Assembly: GCF_050908995.1 (NCBI RefSeq)
Contig: NW_027485034.1
Coordinates: 1-64,000, forward strand
Source: Andrena cerasifolii
Taxonomy: Eukaryota > Arthropoda > Insecta > Hymenoptera > Andrenidae
Reading direction: 5' to 3'
DNA length: 64,000 bases
The stretch's first letter is position 1. Each line of letters starts with the position of its first letter. Both the position numbers and the translations under genes were made by a program. Below the pieces are notes generated by a model. It worked only from the letters and a program-made list of their open reading frames with translations, was not told the DNA's origin and made no database searches. Of the stretch, positions 13,193-26,802 are shown piece by piece.

Positions 13193-14188
13193 TTTTACTC
13201 GTTTTACTCGTTTTTCTCGTTTTACTCGATTTTCTCGTTTTACTCGTTTTACTCGTTTTACTCGTTTTACTCGTTTTACTCGTTTTACTCGTTTTACTCG
13301 TTTTACTCGTTTTACTCGTTTACTCGTTTTACTCGTTTTACTCGTTTTACTCGTTTTACTCGTTTTACTCGTTTTACTCGTTTACTCGTTTTACTCGTTT
13401 TACTCGTTTCACTCGTTACACTCGTTTCACTCGTTTTACTAGTTTTTCTCGTTTTACTAGTTTTTCTCGTTTTACTCGTTTTACTCGTTTTACTCGTTTT
13501 ACTCGTTTTACTCGTTTTACTCGTTTTACTCGTTTCACTCGTTTTACTCGTTTTACTAGTTTTTCTCGTTTTACTCGTTTCACTCGTTTTACTCGTTTCA
13601 CGCGTTTTACTCGTTTTACTCGTTTTGCTCGTTTTACTCGTTTTGCTCGTATTACTCGTTTTACTCGTTTTACTCGTTTTACTCGTTTTTCTCGTTTTAC
13701 TCGTTTTACTCGTTTTACTCGTTTTACTCGTTTTACTCGTTTTACTCGTTTTACTCGTTTACTCGTTTTACTCGTTTTACTCGTTTCACTCGTTACACTC
13801 GTTTCACTCGTTACACTCGTTTCACTCGTTTTACTAGTTTTTCTCGTTTTACTAGTTTTTCTCGTTTTACTCGTTTTACTCGTTTTACTCGTTTTACTCG
13901 TTTTACTCGTTTTACTCGTTTTACTCGTTTTACTCGTTTTACTCGTTTCACTCGTTTTACTCGTTTCACTCGTTTTACTCGTTTCACTCGTTTTACTCGT
14001 TTTACTCGTTTTGCTCGTTTTACTCGTTTTGCTCGTATTACTCGTTTTACTCGTTTTACTCGTTTTACTCGTTTTACTCGTTTTACTCGTATTACTCGTT
14101 TTACTCTTTTTTCTCGTTTTACTCGTTTTACTCGTTTTACTCGTTTTACTAGTTTTACTCGTTTTACTCGTTTTACTCGTTTTACTCG

Positions 14189-14377
14189 TATTACTCGTTT
14201 TACTCGTATTACTCGTTTTACTCGTATTACTCGTTTTACTCGTATTACTCGTTTTACTCGTATTACTCGTTTTACTCGTATTACTCGTTTTACTCGTATT
14301 ACTCGTTTTACTCGTATTACTCGTTTTACTCGTATTACTCGTTTTACTCGTATTACTCGTTTTACTCGTATTACTCG
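14189..14377. repeat. tattactcg ladder, 11 copies
   Basis: Eleven copies, followed by tttttctcg and attttctcg, 1,185 bp after the ladder at 13,004. The cassettes between them include one with a doubled ttacactcg (13,793 and 13,811). Confidence 0.9.
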
Positions 14378-15896
14378 TTTTACTCGTTTTACTCGTTTTA
14401 CTCGTTTTTCTCGTTTTACTCGATTTTCTCGTTTTACTCGTTTTACTCGTTTTACTCGTTTTACTCGTTTTACTCGTTTTACTCGTTTTACTCGTTTTAC
14501 TCGTTTTACTCGTTTTACTCGTTTACTCGTTTTACTCGTTTTACTCGTTTTACTCGTTTTACTCGTTTTACTCGTTTTACTCGTTTACTCGTTTTACTCG
14601 TTTTACTCGTTTCACTCGTTACACTCGTTTCACTCGTTTTACTAGTTTTTCTCGTTTTACTAGTTTTTCTCGTTTTACTCGTTTTACTCGTTTTACTCGT
14701 TTTACTCGTTTTACTCGTTTTACTCGTTTTACTCGTTTCACTCGTTTTACTCGTTTCACTCGTTTTACTCGTTTCACTCGTTTTACTCGTTTTACTCGTT
14801 TTACTCGTTTTGCTCGTTTTACTCGTTTTGCTCGTATTACTCGTTTTACTCGTTTTACTCGTTTTACTCGTTTTACTCTTTTTTCTCGTTTTACTCGTTT
14901 TACCCGTTTTACTCGTTTTACTCGTTTTACTCGTTTTACTCGTTTTACTCGTTTTACTCGTTTTACTCGTATTACTCGTTTTACTCGTTTTACTCGTTTT
15001 ACTCGTTTTACTCGTTTTACTCGTTTTACTCGTTTTACTCGTTTTACTCGTTTTACTCGTTTTACTCGTTTTACTCGTTTTACTCGTTTTACTCGTTTCA
15101 CTCGTTTTACTAGTTTTTCTCGTTTTACTAGTTTTTCTCGTTTTACTCGTTTTACTCGTTTTACTCGTTTTACTCGTTTTACTCGTTTTACTCGTTTTAC
15201 TCGTTTCACTCGTTTTACTCGTTTCACTCGTTTTACTCGTTTCACTCGTTTTACTCGTTTTACTCGTTTTGCTCGTTTTACTCGTTTTGCTCGTATTACT
15301 CGTTTTGCTCGTTTTACTCGTTTTACTCGTTTTACTCGTTTTACTCTTTTTTCTCGTTTTACTCGTTTTACTCGTTTTACTCGTTTTACTCGTTTTACTC
15401 GTTTTACCCGTTTTACTCGTTTTACTCGTTTTACTCGTTTTACTCGTTTTACTCGTTTTACTCGTTTTACTCGTATTACTCGTTTTACTCGTTTTACTCG
15501 TTTTACTCGTTTTACTCGTTTCACTCGTTTTACTCGTTTCACTCGTTTCACTCGTTTCACTCGTTTCACTCGTTTAACTCGTTTTACTCGTTTTACTCGT
15601 TTTACTCGTTTTACTCGTTTTACTCGTTTTACTCGTTTTACTCGTTTTACTCGTTTTACTCGTTTTACTCGTTTTACTCGTTTTACTCGTTTTACTCGTT
15701 TTACTCGTTTTACTCGTTTTACTCGTTTTACTCGTTTTACTCGTTTTACTCGTTTTACTCGTTTTACTCGTTTTACTCGTTTTACTCGTTTTACTCGTTT
15801 TACTAGTTTTACTCGTTTTACTCGTTTTACTCGTTTTACTCGTTTTATTCGTTTTACTCGTTTTACTCGTTTCACTCGTTTTACTCGTTTTACTCG

Positions 15897-16173
15897 TTTT
15901 ACTAGTTTTACTCGTTTTACTCGTTTACCCGTTTTACTCGTTTTACTCGTTTTACTCGTTTTGCTCGTTTTGCTCGTTTTACTCGTTTTACTCGTTTTAC
16001 TCGTTTTACTCGTTTTTCTCGTTTTACTCGTTTTACTCGTTTTACTCTTTTTTCTCGTTTTACTCGTTTCACTCGTTTTACTCGTTTTACTCGTTTTACT
16101 AGTTTTACTCGTTTTACTCGTTTACCCGTTTTACTCGTTTTACTCGTTTTACTCGTTTTGCTCGTTTTGCTCG
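15897..16173. repeat. Junction cluster 3: two tttacccg junctions
   Basis: Junction 8-mers lie at 15,924 and 16,121, 197 bp apart, one unit more than the usual 188. Where a third junction is expected (about 16,605) only the ttttgctcg pair is left, without ttttactag or tttacccg. A ttttacact near 16,230 is unique in the window as far as I can see. Confidence 0.83.
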
Positions 16174-16812
16174 TTTTACTCGTTTTGCTCGTATTACTCG
16201 TTTTACTCGTTTTACTCGTTTTACTCGTTTTACACTTTTTTCTCGTTTTACTCGTTTTACTCGTTTTACTCGTTTTACTCGTTTTACCCGTTTTACTCGT
16301 TTTACTCGTTTTACTCGTTTTACACGTTTCACTCGTTTCACTCGTTTCACTCGTTTAACTCGTTTTACTCGTTTTACTCGTTTTACTCGTATTACTCGTT
16401 TTACTCGTTTTACTCGTTTTACTCGTTTTACTCGTTTTACTCGTTTCACTCGTTTCACTCGTTTCACTCGTTTCACTCGTTTAACTCGTTTTACTCGTTT
16501 TACTCGTTTTACTCGTTTTACTCGTTTTACTCGTTTTACTCGTTTTACTCGTTTTACTCGTATTACTCGTTTTACTCGTTTTACTCGTTTTACTCGTTTT
16601 ACTCGTTTTGCTCGTTTTGCTCGTTTTACTCGTTTTGCTCGTTTTACTCGTTTTACTCGTTTTACTCGTTTTACTCTTTTTTCTCGTTTTACTCGTTTTA
16701 CTCGTTTTACTCGTTTTACTAGTTTTACTAGTTTTACTCGTTTTACTCGTTTTACTCGTTTTACTCGTTTTACTCGTTTTACTCGTTTTACTCGTTTTAC
16801 TCGTTTTACTCG

Positions 16813-16983
16813 TATTACTCGTTTTACTCGTATTACTCGTTTTACTCGTATTACTCGTTTTACTCGTATTACTCGTTTTACTCGTATTACTCGTTTTACT
16901 CGTATTACTCGTTTTACTCGTATTACTCGTTTTACTCGTATTACTCGTTTTACTCGTATTACTCGTTTTACTCGTATTACTCG
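16813..16983. repeat. tattactcg ladder, 10 copies
   Basis: Ten copies in 18-bp register, preceded by two nearby ttttactag units and followed by tttttctcg and attttctcg. An atttactcg near 17,064 is an isolated variant. Confidence 0.9.
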
Positions 16984-18322
16984 TTTTACTCGTTTTACTC
17001 GTTTTACTCGTTTTTCTCGTTTTACTCGATTTTCTCGTTTTACTCGTTTTACTCGTTTTACTCGATTTACTCGTTTTACTCGTTTTACTCGTTTTACTCG
17101 TTTTACTCGTTTTACTCGTTTACTCGTTTTACTCGTTTTACTCGTTTCACTCGTTTTACTAGTTTTTCTCGTTTTACTAGTTTTTCTCGTTTTACTCGTT
17201 TTACTCGTTTTACTCGTTTTACTCGTTTTACTCGTTTTACTCGTTTCACTCGTTTTACTCGTTTCACTCGTTTTACTCGTTTCACTCGTTTTACTCGTTT
17301 TACTCGTTTTGCTCGTTTTACTCGTTTTGCTCGTATTACTCGTTTTACTCGTTTTACTCGTTTTACTCGTTTTACTCGTTTTACTCTTTTTTCTCGTTTT
17401 ACTCGTTTTACTCGTTTTACTCGTTTTTCTCGTTTTACTCGTTTTACTCGTTTTACTCGTTTTACTCGTTTTACTCGTTTTACTCGTTTACTCGTTTTAC
17501 TCGTTTTACTCGTTTCACTCGTTACACTCGTTTCACTCGTTACACTCGTTTCACTCGTTTTACTAGTTTTTCTCGTTTTACTAGTTTTTCTCGTTTTACT
17601 CGTTTTTCTCGTTTTACTAGTTTTTCTCGTTTTACTCGTTTTACTCGTTTTACTCGTTTTACTCGTTTTACTCGTTTTACTCGTTTTACTCGTTTTACTC
17701 GTTTCACTCGTTTTACTCGTTTCACTCGTTTTACTCGTTTTACTCGTTTTACACGTTTCACTCGTTTCACTCGTTTAACTCGTTTTACTCGTTTTACTCG
17801 TTTTACTCGTTTTACTCGTTTTACCCGTTTTACTCGTTTTACTCGTTTTAATCGTTTTACTCGTTTCACTCGTTTCACTCGTTTCACTCGTTTCACTCGT
17901 TTCACTCGTTTAACTCGTTTTACTCGTTTTACTCGTTTTACTCGTTTTACTCGTTTTACTCGTATTACTCGTTTTACTCGTTTTACTCGTTTTACTCGTT
18001 TTACTCGTTTTACTCGTTTCACTCGTTTCACTCGTTTAACTCGTTTTACTCGTTTTACTCGTTTTACTCGTTTTACTCGTTTTACTCGTTTTACTCGTTT
18101 TACTCGTTTTACTCGTTTTACTCGTATTACTCGTTTTACTCGTTTTACTCGTTTTACTCGTTTTACTCGTTTTACTCGTTTTACTCGTTTTACTCGTTTT
18201 ACTCGTTTTACTCGTTTTACTCGTTTTACTCGTTTTACTCGTTTTACTCGTTTTACTCGTTTTATTCGTTTTATTCGTTTTACTCGTTTTACTCGTTTCA
18301 CTCGTTTTACTCGTTTTACTCG

Positions 18323-18411
18323 TTTTACTAGTTTTACTCGTTTTACTCGTTTACCCGTTTTACTCGTTTTACTCGTTTTACTCGTTTTACTCGTTTTGCT
18401 CGTTTTGCTCG
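18323..18411. repeat. Single tttacccg junction
   Basis: The 8-mer is at 18,350, followed by four consensus units and a ttttgctcg pair. Upstream (17,750-18,300) are the ttttacacg, tttaactcg and tttcactcg runs that normally lie between junctions 2 and 3, so this looks like the third junction of a cluster whose first two are missing. Confidence 0.82.
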
Positions 18412-18564
18412 TTTTACTCGTTTTGCTCGTTTTACTCGTTTTACTCGTTTTACTCTTTTTTCTCGTTTTACTCGTTTTACTCGTTTTACTCGTTTTACTA
18501 GTTTTACTAGTTTTACTCGTTTTACTCGTTTTACTCGTTTTACTCGTTTTACTCGTTTTACTCG

Positions 18565-18699
18565 TATTACTCGTTTTACTCGTATTACTCGTTTTACTCG
18601 TATTACTCGTTTTACTCGTATTACTCGTTTTACTCGTATTACTCGTTTTACTCGTATTACTCGTTTTACTCGTATTACTCGTTTTACTCGTATTACTCG
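18565..18699. repeat. tattactcg ladder, 8 copies
   Basis: Eight copies in 18-bp register, followed by tttttctcg and attttctcg. Confidence 0.9.
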
Positions 18700-19804
18700 T
18701 TTTACTCGTTTTACTCGTTTTACTCGTTTTTCTCGTTTTACTCGATTTTCTCGTTTTACTCGTTTTACTCGTTTTACTCGTTTTACTCGTTTTACTCGTT
18801 TTACTCGTTTTACTCGTTTTACTCGTTTTACTCGTTTACTCGTTTTACTCGTTTTACTCGTTTTACTCGTTTCACTCGTTACACTCGTTTCACTCGTTTT
18901 ACTAGTTTTTCTCGTTTTACTAGTTTTTCTCGTTTTACTCGTTTTACTCGTTTTACTCGTTTTACTCGTTTTACTCGTTTTACTCGTTTCACTCGTTTTA
19001 CTCGTTTCACTCGTTTTACTCGTTTCACTCGTTTTACTCGTTTTACTCGTTTTGCTCGTTTTACTCGTTTTGCTCGTATTACTCGTTTTACTCGTTTTAC
19101 TCGTTTTACTCGTTTTACTCGTTTTACTCTTTTTTCTCGTTTTACTCGTTTTACTCGTTTTACTCGTTTTTCTCGTTTTACTCGTTTTACTCGTTTTACT
19201 CGTTTTACTCGTTTTACTCGTTTTACTCGTTTACTCGTTTTACTCGTTTTACTCGTTTCACTCGTTTTACTAGTTTTTCTCGTTTTACTAGTTTTTCTCG
19301 TTTTACTCGTTTTACTCGTTTTACTCGTTTCACTCGTTTCACTCGTTTTACTCGTTTTACTCGTTTTACTCGTTTTACTCGTTTCACTCGTTTTACTCGT
19401 TTCACTCGTTTTACTCGTTTCACTCGTTTTACTCGTTTCACTCGTTTTACTCGTTTTACTCGTTTTGCTCGTTTTACTCGTTTTGCTCGTATTACTCGTT
19501 TTACTCGTTTTACTCGTTTTACTCGTTTTACTCGTTTTACTCGTTTTACTCGTATTACTCGTTTTACTCGTTTTACTCGTTTTACTCGTTTTACTCGTTT
19601 TACTCGTTTTACTCGTATTACTCGTTTTACTCGTTTTACTCGTTTTACTCGTTTTACTCGTTTTACTCGTTTTACTCGTTTTACTCGTTTTACTCGTTTT
19701 ACTCGTTTTACTCGTTTTACTCGTTTTACTCGTTTTACTCGTTTTACTCGTTTTATTCGTTTTACTCGTTTTACTCGTTTCACTCGTTTTACTCGTTTTA
19801 CTCG

Positions 19805-19904
19805 TTTTACTAGTTTTACTAGTTTTACTCGTTTTACTCGTTTACCCGTTTTACTCGTTTTACTCGTTTTACTCGTTTTACTCGTTTTGCTCGTTTTGCT
19901 CGTT
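19805..19904. repeat. Single tttacccg junction with two ttttactag
   Basis: The 8-mer is at 19,841. It is preceded by two ttttactag in a row, not one, and followed by four consensus units and a ttttgctcg pair. Confidence 0.83.
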
Positions 19905-20082
19905 TTACTCGTTTTGCTCGTTTTACTCGTTTTACTCGTTTTACTCTTTTTTCTCGTTTTACTCGTTTTACTCGTTTTACTCGTTTTACTAGTTTTACTA
20001 GTTTTACTCGTTTTACTCGTTTTACTCGTTTTACTCGTTTTACTCGTTTTACTCGTTTTACTCGTTTTACTCGTTTTACTCG

Positions 20083-20163
20083 TATTACTCGTTTTACTCG
20101 TATTACTCGTTTTACTCGTATTACTCGTTTTACTCGTATTACTCGTTTTACTCGTATTACTCG
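20083..20163. repeat. tattactcg ladder, 5 copies
   Basis: One of the shortest ladders: five copies in 18-bp register, followed by tttttctcg and attttctcg. Confidence 0.9.
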
Positions 20164-21097
20164 TTTTACTCGTTTTACTCGTTTTACTCGTTTTTCTCGT
20201 TTTACTCGATTTTCTCGTTTTACTCGTTTTACTCGTTTTACTCGTTTTACTCGTTTTACTCGTTTTACTCGTTTTACTCGTTTTACTCGTTTTACTCGTT
20301 TACTCGTTTTACTCGTTTTACTCGTTTTACTCGTTTCACTCGTTACACTCGTTTCACTCGTTTTACTAGTTTTTCTCGTTTTACTAGTTTTTCTCGTTTT
20401 ACTCGTTTTACTCGTTTTACTCGTTTTACTCGTTTTACTCGTTTCACTCGTTTTACTCGTTTCACTCGTTTTACTCGTTTCACTCGTTTTACTCGTTTTA
20501 CTCGTTTTGCTCGTTTTACTCGTTTTGCTCGTATTACTCGTTTTACTCGTTTTACTCGTTTTACTCGTTTTACTCGTTTTACTCTTTTTTCTCGTTTTAC
20601 TCGTTTTACTCGTTTTTCTCGTTTTACTCGTTTTACTCGTTTTACTCGTTTTACTCGTTTTACTCGTTTACTCGTTTTACTCGTTTTACTCGTTTCACTC
20701 GTTTTACTAGTTTTTCTCGTTTTACTAGTTTTTCTCGTTTTACTCGTTTTACTCGTTTTACTCGTTTTACTCGTTTTACTCGTTTTACTCGTTTTACTCG
20801 TTTTACTCGTTTTACTCGTTTTACTCGTTTCACTCGTTTTACTCGTTTCACTCGTTTTACTCGTTTCACTCGTTTTACTCGTTTCACTCGTTTTACTCGT
20901 TTCACTCGTTTTACTCGTTTTACTCGTTTTGCTCGTTTTACTCGTTTTGCTCGTATTACTCGTTTTACTCGTTTTACTCGTTTTACTCGTTTTACTCGTA
21001 TTACTCGTTTTACTCTTTTTTCTCGTTTTACTCGTTTTACTCGTTTTACTCGTTTTACTAGTTTTACTCGTTTTATTCGTTTTACTCGTTTTACTCG

Positions 21098-21268
21098 TAT
21101 TACTCGTTTTACTCGTATTACTCGTTTTACTCGTATTACTCGTTTTACTCGTATTACTCGTTTTACTCGTATTACTCGTTTTACTCGTATTACTCGTTTT
21201 ACTCGTATTACTCGTTTTACTCGTATTACTCGTTTTACTCGTATTACTCGTTTTACTCGTATTACTCG
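21098..21268. repeat. tattactcg ladder, 10 copies
   Basis: Ten copies after ttttactag and ttttattcg, followed by tttttctcg and attttctcg. Confidence 0.9.
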
Positions 21269-22571
21269 TTTTACTCGTTTTACTCGTTTTACTCGTTTTT
21301 CTCGTTTTACTCGATTTTCTCGTTTTACTCGTTTTACTCGTTTTACTCGTTTTACTCGTTTTACTCGTTTTACTCGTTTTACTCGTTTTACTCGTTTTAC
21401 TCGTTTTACTCGTTTTACTCGTTTACTCGTTTTACTCGTTTTACTCGTTTCACTCGTTACACTCGTTTCACTCGTTTTACTAGTTTTTCTCGTTTTACTA
21501 GTTTTTCTCGTTTTACTCGTTTTACTCGTTTTACTCGTTTTACTCGTTTTACTCGTTTCACTCGTTTTACTCGTTTCACTCGTTTTACTCGTTTCACTCG
21601 TTTTACTCGTTTCACTCGTTTTACTCGTTTCACTCGTTTTACTCGTTTTACTCGTTTTGCTCGTTTTACTCGTTTTGCTCGTATTACTCGTTTTACTCGT
21701 TTTACTCGTTTTACTCGTTTTACTCGTTTTACTCGTTTACTCGTTTTACTCGTTTTACTCGTTTCACTCGTTTTACTAGTTTTTCTCGTTTTACTAGTTT
21801 TTCTCGTTTTACTCGTTTTACTCGTTTTACTCGTTTTACTCGTTTTACTCGTTTTACTCGTTTTACTCGTTTTACTCGTTTCACTCGTTTTACTCGTTTC
21901 ACTCGTTTTACTCGTTTTACTCGTTTTGCTCGTTTTACTCGTTTTGCTCGTATTACTCGTTTTGCTCGTATTACTCGTTTTACTCGTTTTACTCGTTTTA
22001 CTCGTTTTACTCTTTTTTCTCGTTTTACTCGTTTTACTCGTTTTACTCGTTTTACTCGTTTTACTCGTTTTACTCGTTTTACTCGTTTTACCCGTTTTAC
22101 TCGTTTTACTCGTTTTACTCGTTTTACTCGTTTTACTCGTTTTACTCGTTTTACTCGTTTTACTCGTATTACTCGTTTTACTCGTTTTACTCGTTTCACT
22201 CGTTTTACTCGTTTCACTCGTTTCACTCGTTTCACTCGTTTCACTCGTTTCACTCGTTTCACTCGTTTAACTCGTTTTACTCGTTTTACTCGTTTTACTC
22301 GTTTTACTCGTTTTACTCGTTTTACTCGTTTTACTCGTTTTACTCGTTTTACTCGTTTTACTCGTTTTACTCGTTTTACTCGTTTTACTCGTTTTACTCG
22401 TTTTACTCGTTTTACTCGTTTTACTCGTTTTACTCGTTTTACTCGTTTTACTCGTTTTACTCGTTTTACTCGTTTTACTCGTTTTACTCGTTTTACTCGT
22501 TTTACTCGTTTTACTCGTTTTATTCGTTTTACTCGTTTTACTCGTTTCACTCGTTTTACTCGTTTTACTCG

Positions 22572-23387
22572 TTTTACTAGTTTTACTCGTTTTACTCGTT
22601 TACCCGTTTTACTCGTTTTACTCGTTTTACTCGTTTTGCTCGTTTTGCTCGTTTTACTCGTTTTACTCGTTTTACTCGTTTTTCTCGTTTTACTCGTTTT
22701 ACTCGTTTTACTCTTTTTTCTCGTTTTACTCGTTTTACTCGTTTTACTAGTTTTACTCGTTTTACTCGTTTACCCGTTTTACTCGTTTTTCTCGTTTTAC
22801 TCGTTTTACTCGTTTTACTCGTTTTACTCGTTTTACCCGTTTTACTCGTTTTACTCGTTTTACTCGTTTTACACGTTTCACTCGTTTCACTCGTTTCACT
22901 CGTTTAACTCGTTTTACTCGTTTTACTCGTTTTACTCGTATTACTCGTTTTACTCGTTTTACTCGTTTTACTCGTTTTACTCGTTTTACTCGTTTCACTC
23001 GTTTCACTCGTTTAACTCGTTTTACTCGTTTTACTCGTTTTACTCGTTTTACTCGTTTTACTCGTTTTACTCGTTTTACTCGTTTTACTCGTTTTACTCG
23101 TATTACTCGTTTTACTCGTTTTACTCGTTTTACTCGTTTTACTCGTTTTACTCGTTTTACTCGTTTTACTCGTTTTACTCGTTTTACTCGTTTTACTCGT
23201 TTTACTCGTTTTACTCGTTTTACTCGTTTTACTCGTTTTATTCGTTTTATTCGTTTTACTCGTTTTACTCGTTTCACTCGTTTTACTCGTTTTACTCGTT
23301 TTACTAGTTTTACTCGTTTTACTCGTTTACCCGTTTTACTCGTTTTACTCGTTTTACTCGTTTTACTCGTTTTGCTCGTTTTGCTCG
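22572..23387. repeat. Junction cluster 5.: three tttacccg junctions, shortened
   Basis: Junction 8-mers lie at 22,599, 22,769 and 23,326. The first step is 170 bp, two units short of 188, and the second is 557 bp, the shortest seen. A single tttttctcg follows the second junction where others have the ttttgctcg pair. Confidence 0.84.
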
Positions 23388-23594
23388 TTTTACTCGTTTT
23401 GCTCGTTTTACTCGTTTTACTCGTTTTACTCTTTTTTCTCGTTTTACTCGTTTTACTCGTTTTACTCGTTTTACTAGTTTTACTAGTTTTACTCGTTTTA
23501 CTCGTTTTACTCGTTTTACTCGTTTTACTCGTTTTACTCGTTTTACTCGTTTTACTCGTTTTACTCGTTTTACTCGTTTTACTCGTTTTACTCG

Positions 23595-23711
23595 TATTAC
23601 TCGTTTTACTCGTATTACTCGTTTTACTCGTATTACTCGTTTTACTCGTATTACTCGTTTTACTCGTATTACTCGTTTTACTCGTATTACTCGTTTTACT
23701 CGTATTACTCG
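23595..23711. repeat. tattactcg ladder, 7 copies
   Basis: Seven copies in 18-bp register after a junction, followed by several consensus units, then tttttctcg and attttctcg. Confidence 0.9.
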
Positions 23712-24663
23712 TTTTACTCGTTTTACTCGTTTTACTCGTTTTACTCGTTTTACTCGTTTTTCTCGTTTTACTCGATTTTCTCGTTTTACTCGTTTTACTC
23801 GTTTTACTCGTTTTACTCGTTTTACTCGTTTTACTCGTTTTACTCGTTTTACTCGTTTACTCGTTTTACTCGTTTTACTCGTTTCACTCGTTACACTCGT
23901 TTCACTCGTTTTACTAGTTTTTCTCGTTTTACTAGTTTTTCTCGTTTTACTCGTTTTACTCGTTTTACTCGTTTTACTCGTTTTACTCGTTTTACTCGTT
24001 TCACTCGTTTTACTCGTTTCACTCGTTTTACTCGTTTCACTCGTTTTACTCGTTTTACTCGTTTTGCTCGTTTTACTCGTTTTGCTCGTATTACTCGTTT
24101 TACTCGTTTTACTCGTTTTACTCGTTTTACTCGTTTTACTCTTTTTTCTCGTTTTACTCGTTTTACTCGTTTTACTCGTTTTTCTCGTTTTACTCGTTTT
24201 ACTCGTTTTACTCGTTTTACTCGTTTTACTCGTTTTACTCGTTTTACTCGTTTACTCGTTTTACTCGTTTTACTCGTTTCACTCGTTACACTCGTTTCAC
24301 TCGTTTTACTAGTTTTTCTCGTTTTACTAGTTTTTCTCGTTTTACTCGTTTTACTCGTTTTACTCGTTTTACTCGTTTTACTCGTTTTACTCGTTTTACT
24401 CGTTTTACTCGTTTTACTCGTTTCACTCGTTTTACTCGTTTCACTCGTTTTACTCGTTTCACTCGTTTTACTCGTTTTACTCGTTTTGCTCGTTTTACTC
24501 GTTTTGCTCGTATTACTCGTTTTACTCGTTTTACTCGTTTTACTCGTTTTACTCGTTTTACTCGTATTACTCGTTTTACTCTTTTTTCTCGTTTTACTCG
24601 TTTTACTCGTTTTACTCGTTTTACTAGTTTTACTCGTTTTATTCGTTTTACTCGTTTTACTCG

Positions 24664-24834
24664 TATTACTCGTTTTACTCGTATTACTCGTTTTACTCGT
24701 ATTACTCGTTTTACTCGTATTACTCGTTTTACTCGTATTACTCGTTTTACTCGTATTACTCGTTTTACTCGTATTACTCGTTTTACTCGTATTACTCGTT
24801 TTACTCGTATTACTCGTTTTACTCGTATTACTCG
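24664..24834. repeat. tattactcg ladder, 10 copies
   Basis: Ten copies after ttttactag and ttttattcg, followed by tttttctcg and attttctcg. Confidence 0.9.
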
Positions 24835-25804
24835 TTTTACTCGTTTTACTCGTTTTACTCGTTTTACTCGTTTTTCTCGTTTTACTCGATTTTCTCGTTT
24901 TACTCGTTTTACTCGTTTTACTCGTTTTACTCGTTTTACTCGTTTTACTCGTTTTACTCGTTTTACTCGTTTTACTCGTTTTACTCGTTTACTCGTTTTA
25001 CTCGTTTTACTCGTTTCACTCGTTACACTCGTTTCACTCGTTTTACTAGTTTTTCTCGTTTTACTCGTTTTACTCGTTTTACTCGTTTTACTCGTTTTAC
25101 TCGTTTTACTCGTTTCACTCGTTTTACTCGTTTCACTCGTTTTACTCGTTTCACTCGTTTTACTCGTTTTACTCGTTTTGCTCGTTTTACTCGTTTTGCT
25201 CGTATTACTCGTTTTACTCGTTTTACTCGTTTTACTCGTTTTACTCGTTTTACTCTTTTTTCTCGTTTTACTCGTTTTACTCGTTTTACTCGTTTTTCTC
25301 GTTTTACTCGTTTTACTCGTTTTACTCGTTTTACTCGTTTTACTCGTTTTACTCTTTTTTCTCGTTTTACTCGTTTTACTCGTTTTACTCGTTTTTCTCG
25401 TTTTACTCGTTTTACTCGTTTTACTCGTTTTACTCGTTTTACTCGTTTTACTCGTTTACTCGTTTTACTCGTTTTACTCGTTTCACTCGTTACACTCGTT
25501 TCACTCGTTTTACTAGTTTTTCTCGTTTTACTAGTTTTTCTCGTTTTACTCGTTTTACTCGTTTTACTCGTTTTACTCGTTTTACTCGTTTTACTCGTTT
25601 TACTCGTTTTACTCGTTTCACTCGTTTTACTCGTTTTACTCGTTTTACTCGTTTTACTCGTTTTACTCGTTTTACTCGTTTTACTCGTTTTACTCGTTTT
25701 ACTCGTTTTACTCGTTTTACTCGTTTTACTCGTTTTACTCGTTTTACTCGTTTTATTCGTTTTACTCGTTTTACTCGTTTCACTCGTTTTACTCGTTTTA
25801 CTCG

Positions 25805-25884
25805 TTTTACTAGTTTTACTCGTTTTACTCGTTTACCCGTTTTACTCGTTTTACTCGTTTTACTCGTTTTGCTCGTTTTGCTCG
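25805..25884. repeat. Single tttacccg junction
   Basis: The 8-mer is at 25,832, in a normal frame of ttttactag upstream and a ttttgctcg pair downstream, with no partner junction within 2 kb. Three ttttactag units follow near 25,965-25,985, as they do after the junction at 36,580. Confidence 0.83.
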
Positions 25885-26082
25885 TTTTACTCGTTTTGCT
25901 CGTTTTACTCGTTTTACTCGTTTTACTCTTTTTTCTCGTTTTACTCGTTTTACTCGTTTTACTAGTTTTACTAGTTTTACTAGTTTTACTCGTTTTACTC
26001 GTTTTACTCGTTTTACTCGTTTTACTCGTTTTACTCGTTTTACTCGTTTTACTCGTTTTGCTCGTTTTACTCGTTTTGCTCG

Positions 26083-26190
26083 TATTACTCGTTTTACTCG
26101 TATTACTCGTTTTACTCGTATTACTCGTATTACTCGTTTTACTCGTATTACTCGTTTTACTCGTATTACTCGTTTTACTCGTATTACTCG
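26083..26190. repeat. Irregular tattactcg ladder, 7 copies
   Basis: Units lie at 26,083, 26,101, 26,119, 26,128, 26,146, 26,164 and 26,182: the 18-bp register is broken by one direct tandem pair at 26,119/26,128. It is followed by tttttctcg three times, a subtype shared with the ladder at 36,840. Confidence 0.88.
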
Positions 26191-26802
26191 TTTTACTCGT
26201 TTTACTCGTTTTACTCGTTTTTCTCGTTTTTCTCGTTTTACTCGTTTTTCTCGTTTTACTCGTTTTACTCGTTTTACTCGTTTTACTCGTTTTACTCGTT
26301 TTACTCGTTTTACTCGTTTTACTCGTTTTACTCGTTTTACTCGTTTCACTCGTTACACTCGTTTCACTCGTTTTACTAGTTTTTCTCGTTTTACTAGTTT
26401 TTCTCGTTTTACTCGTTTTACTCGTTTTACTCGTTTTACTCGTTTTACTCGTTTTACTCGTTTTACTCGTTTTACTCGTTTTACTCGTTTTACTCGTTTT
26501 ACTCGTTTTACTCGTTTTACTCGTTTTACTCGTTTTACTCGTTTTACTCGTTTCACTCGTTTTACTCGTTTCACTCGTTTTACTCGTTTTACTCGTTTTG
26601 CTCGTTTTACTCGTTTTGCTCGTATTACTCGTTTTACTCGTTTTACTCGTTTTACTCGTTTTACTCTTTTTTCTCGTTTTACTCGTTTTACTCGTTTTAC
26701 TCGTTTTACTCGTTTTACTCGTTTTACCCGTTTTACTCGTTTTACTCGTTTTACTCGTTTTACTCGTTTTACTCGTTTTACTCGTTTTACTCGTTTTACT
26801 CG

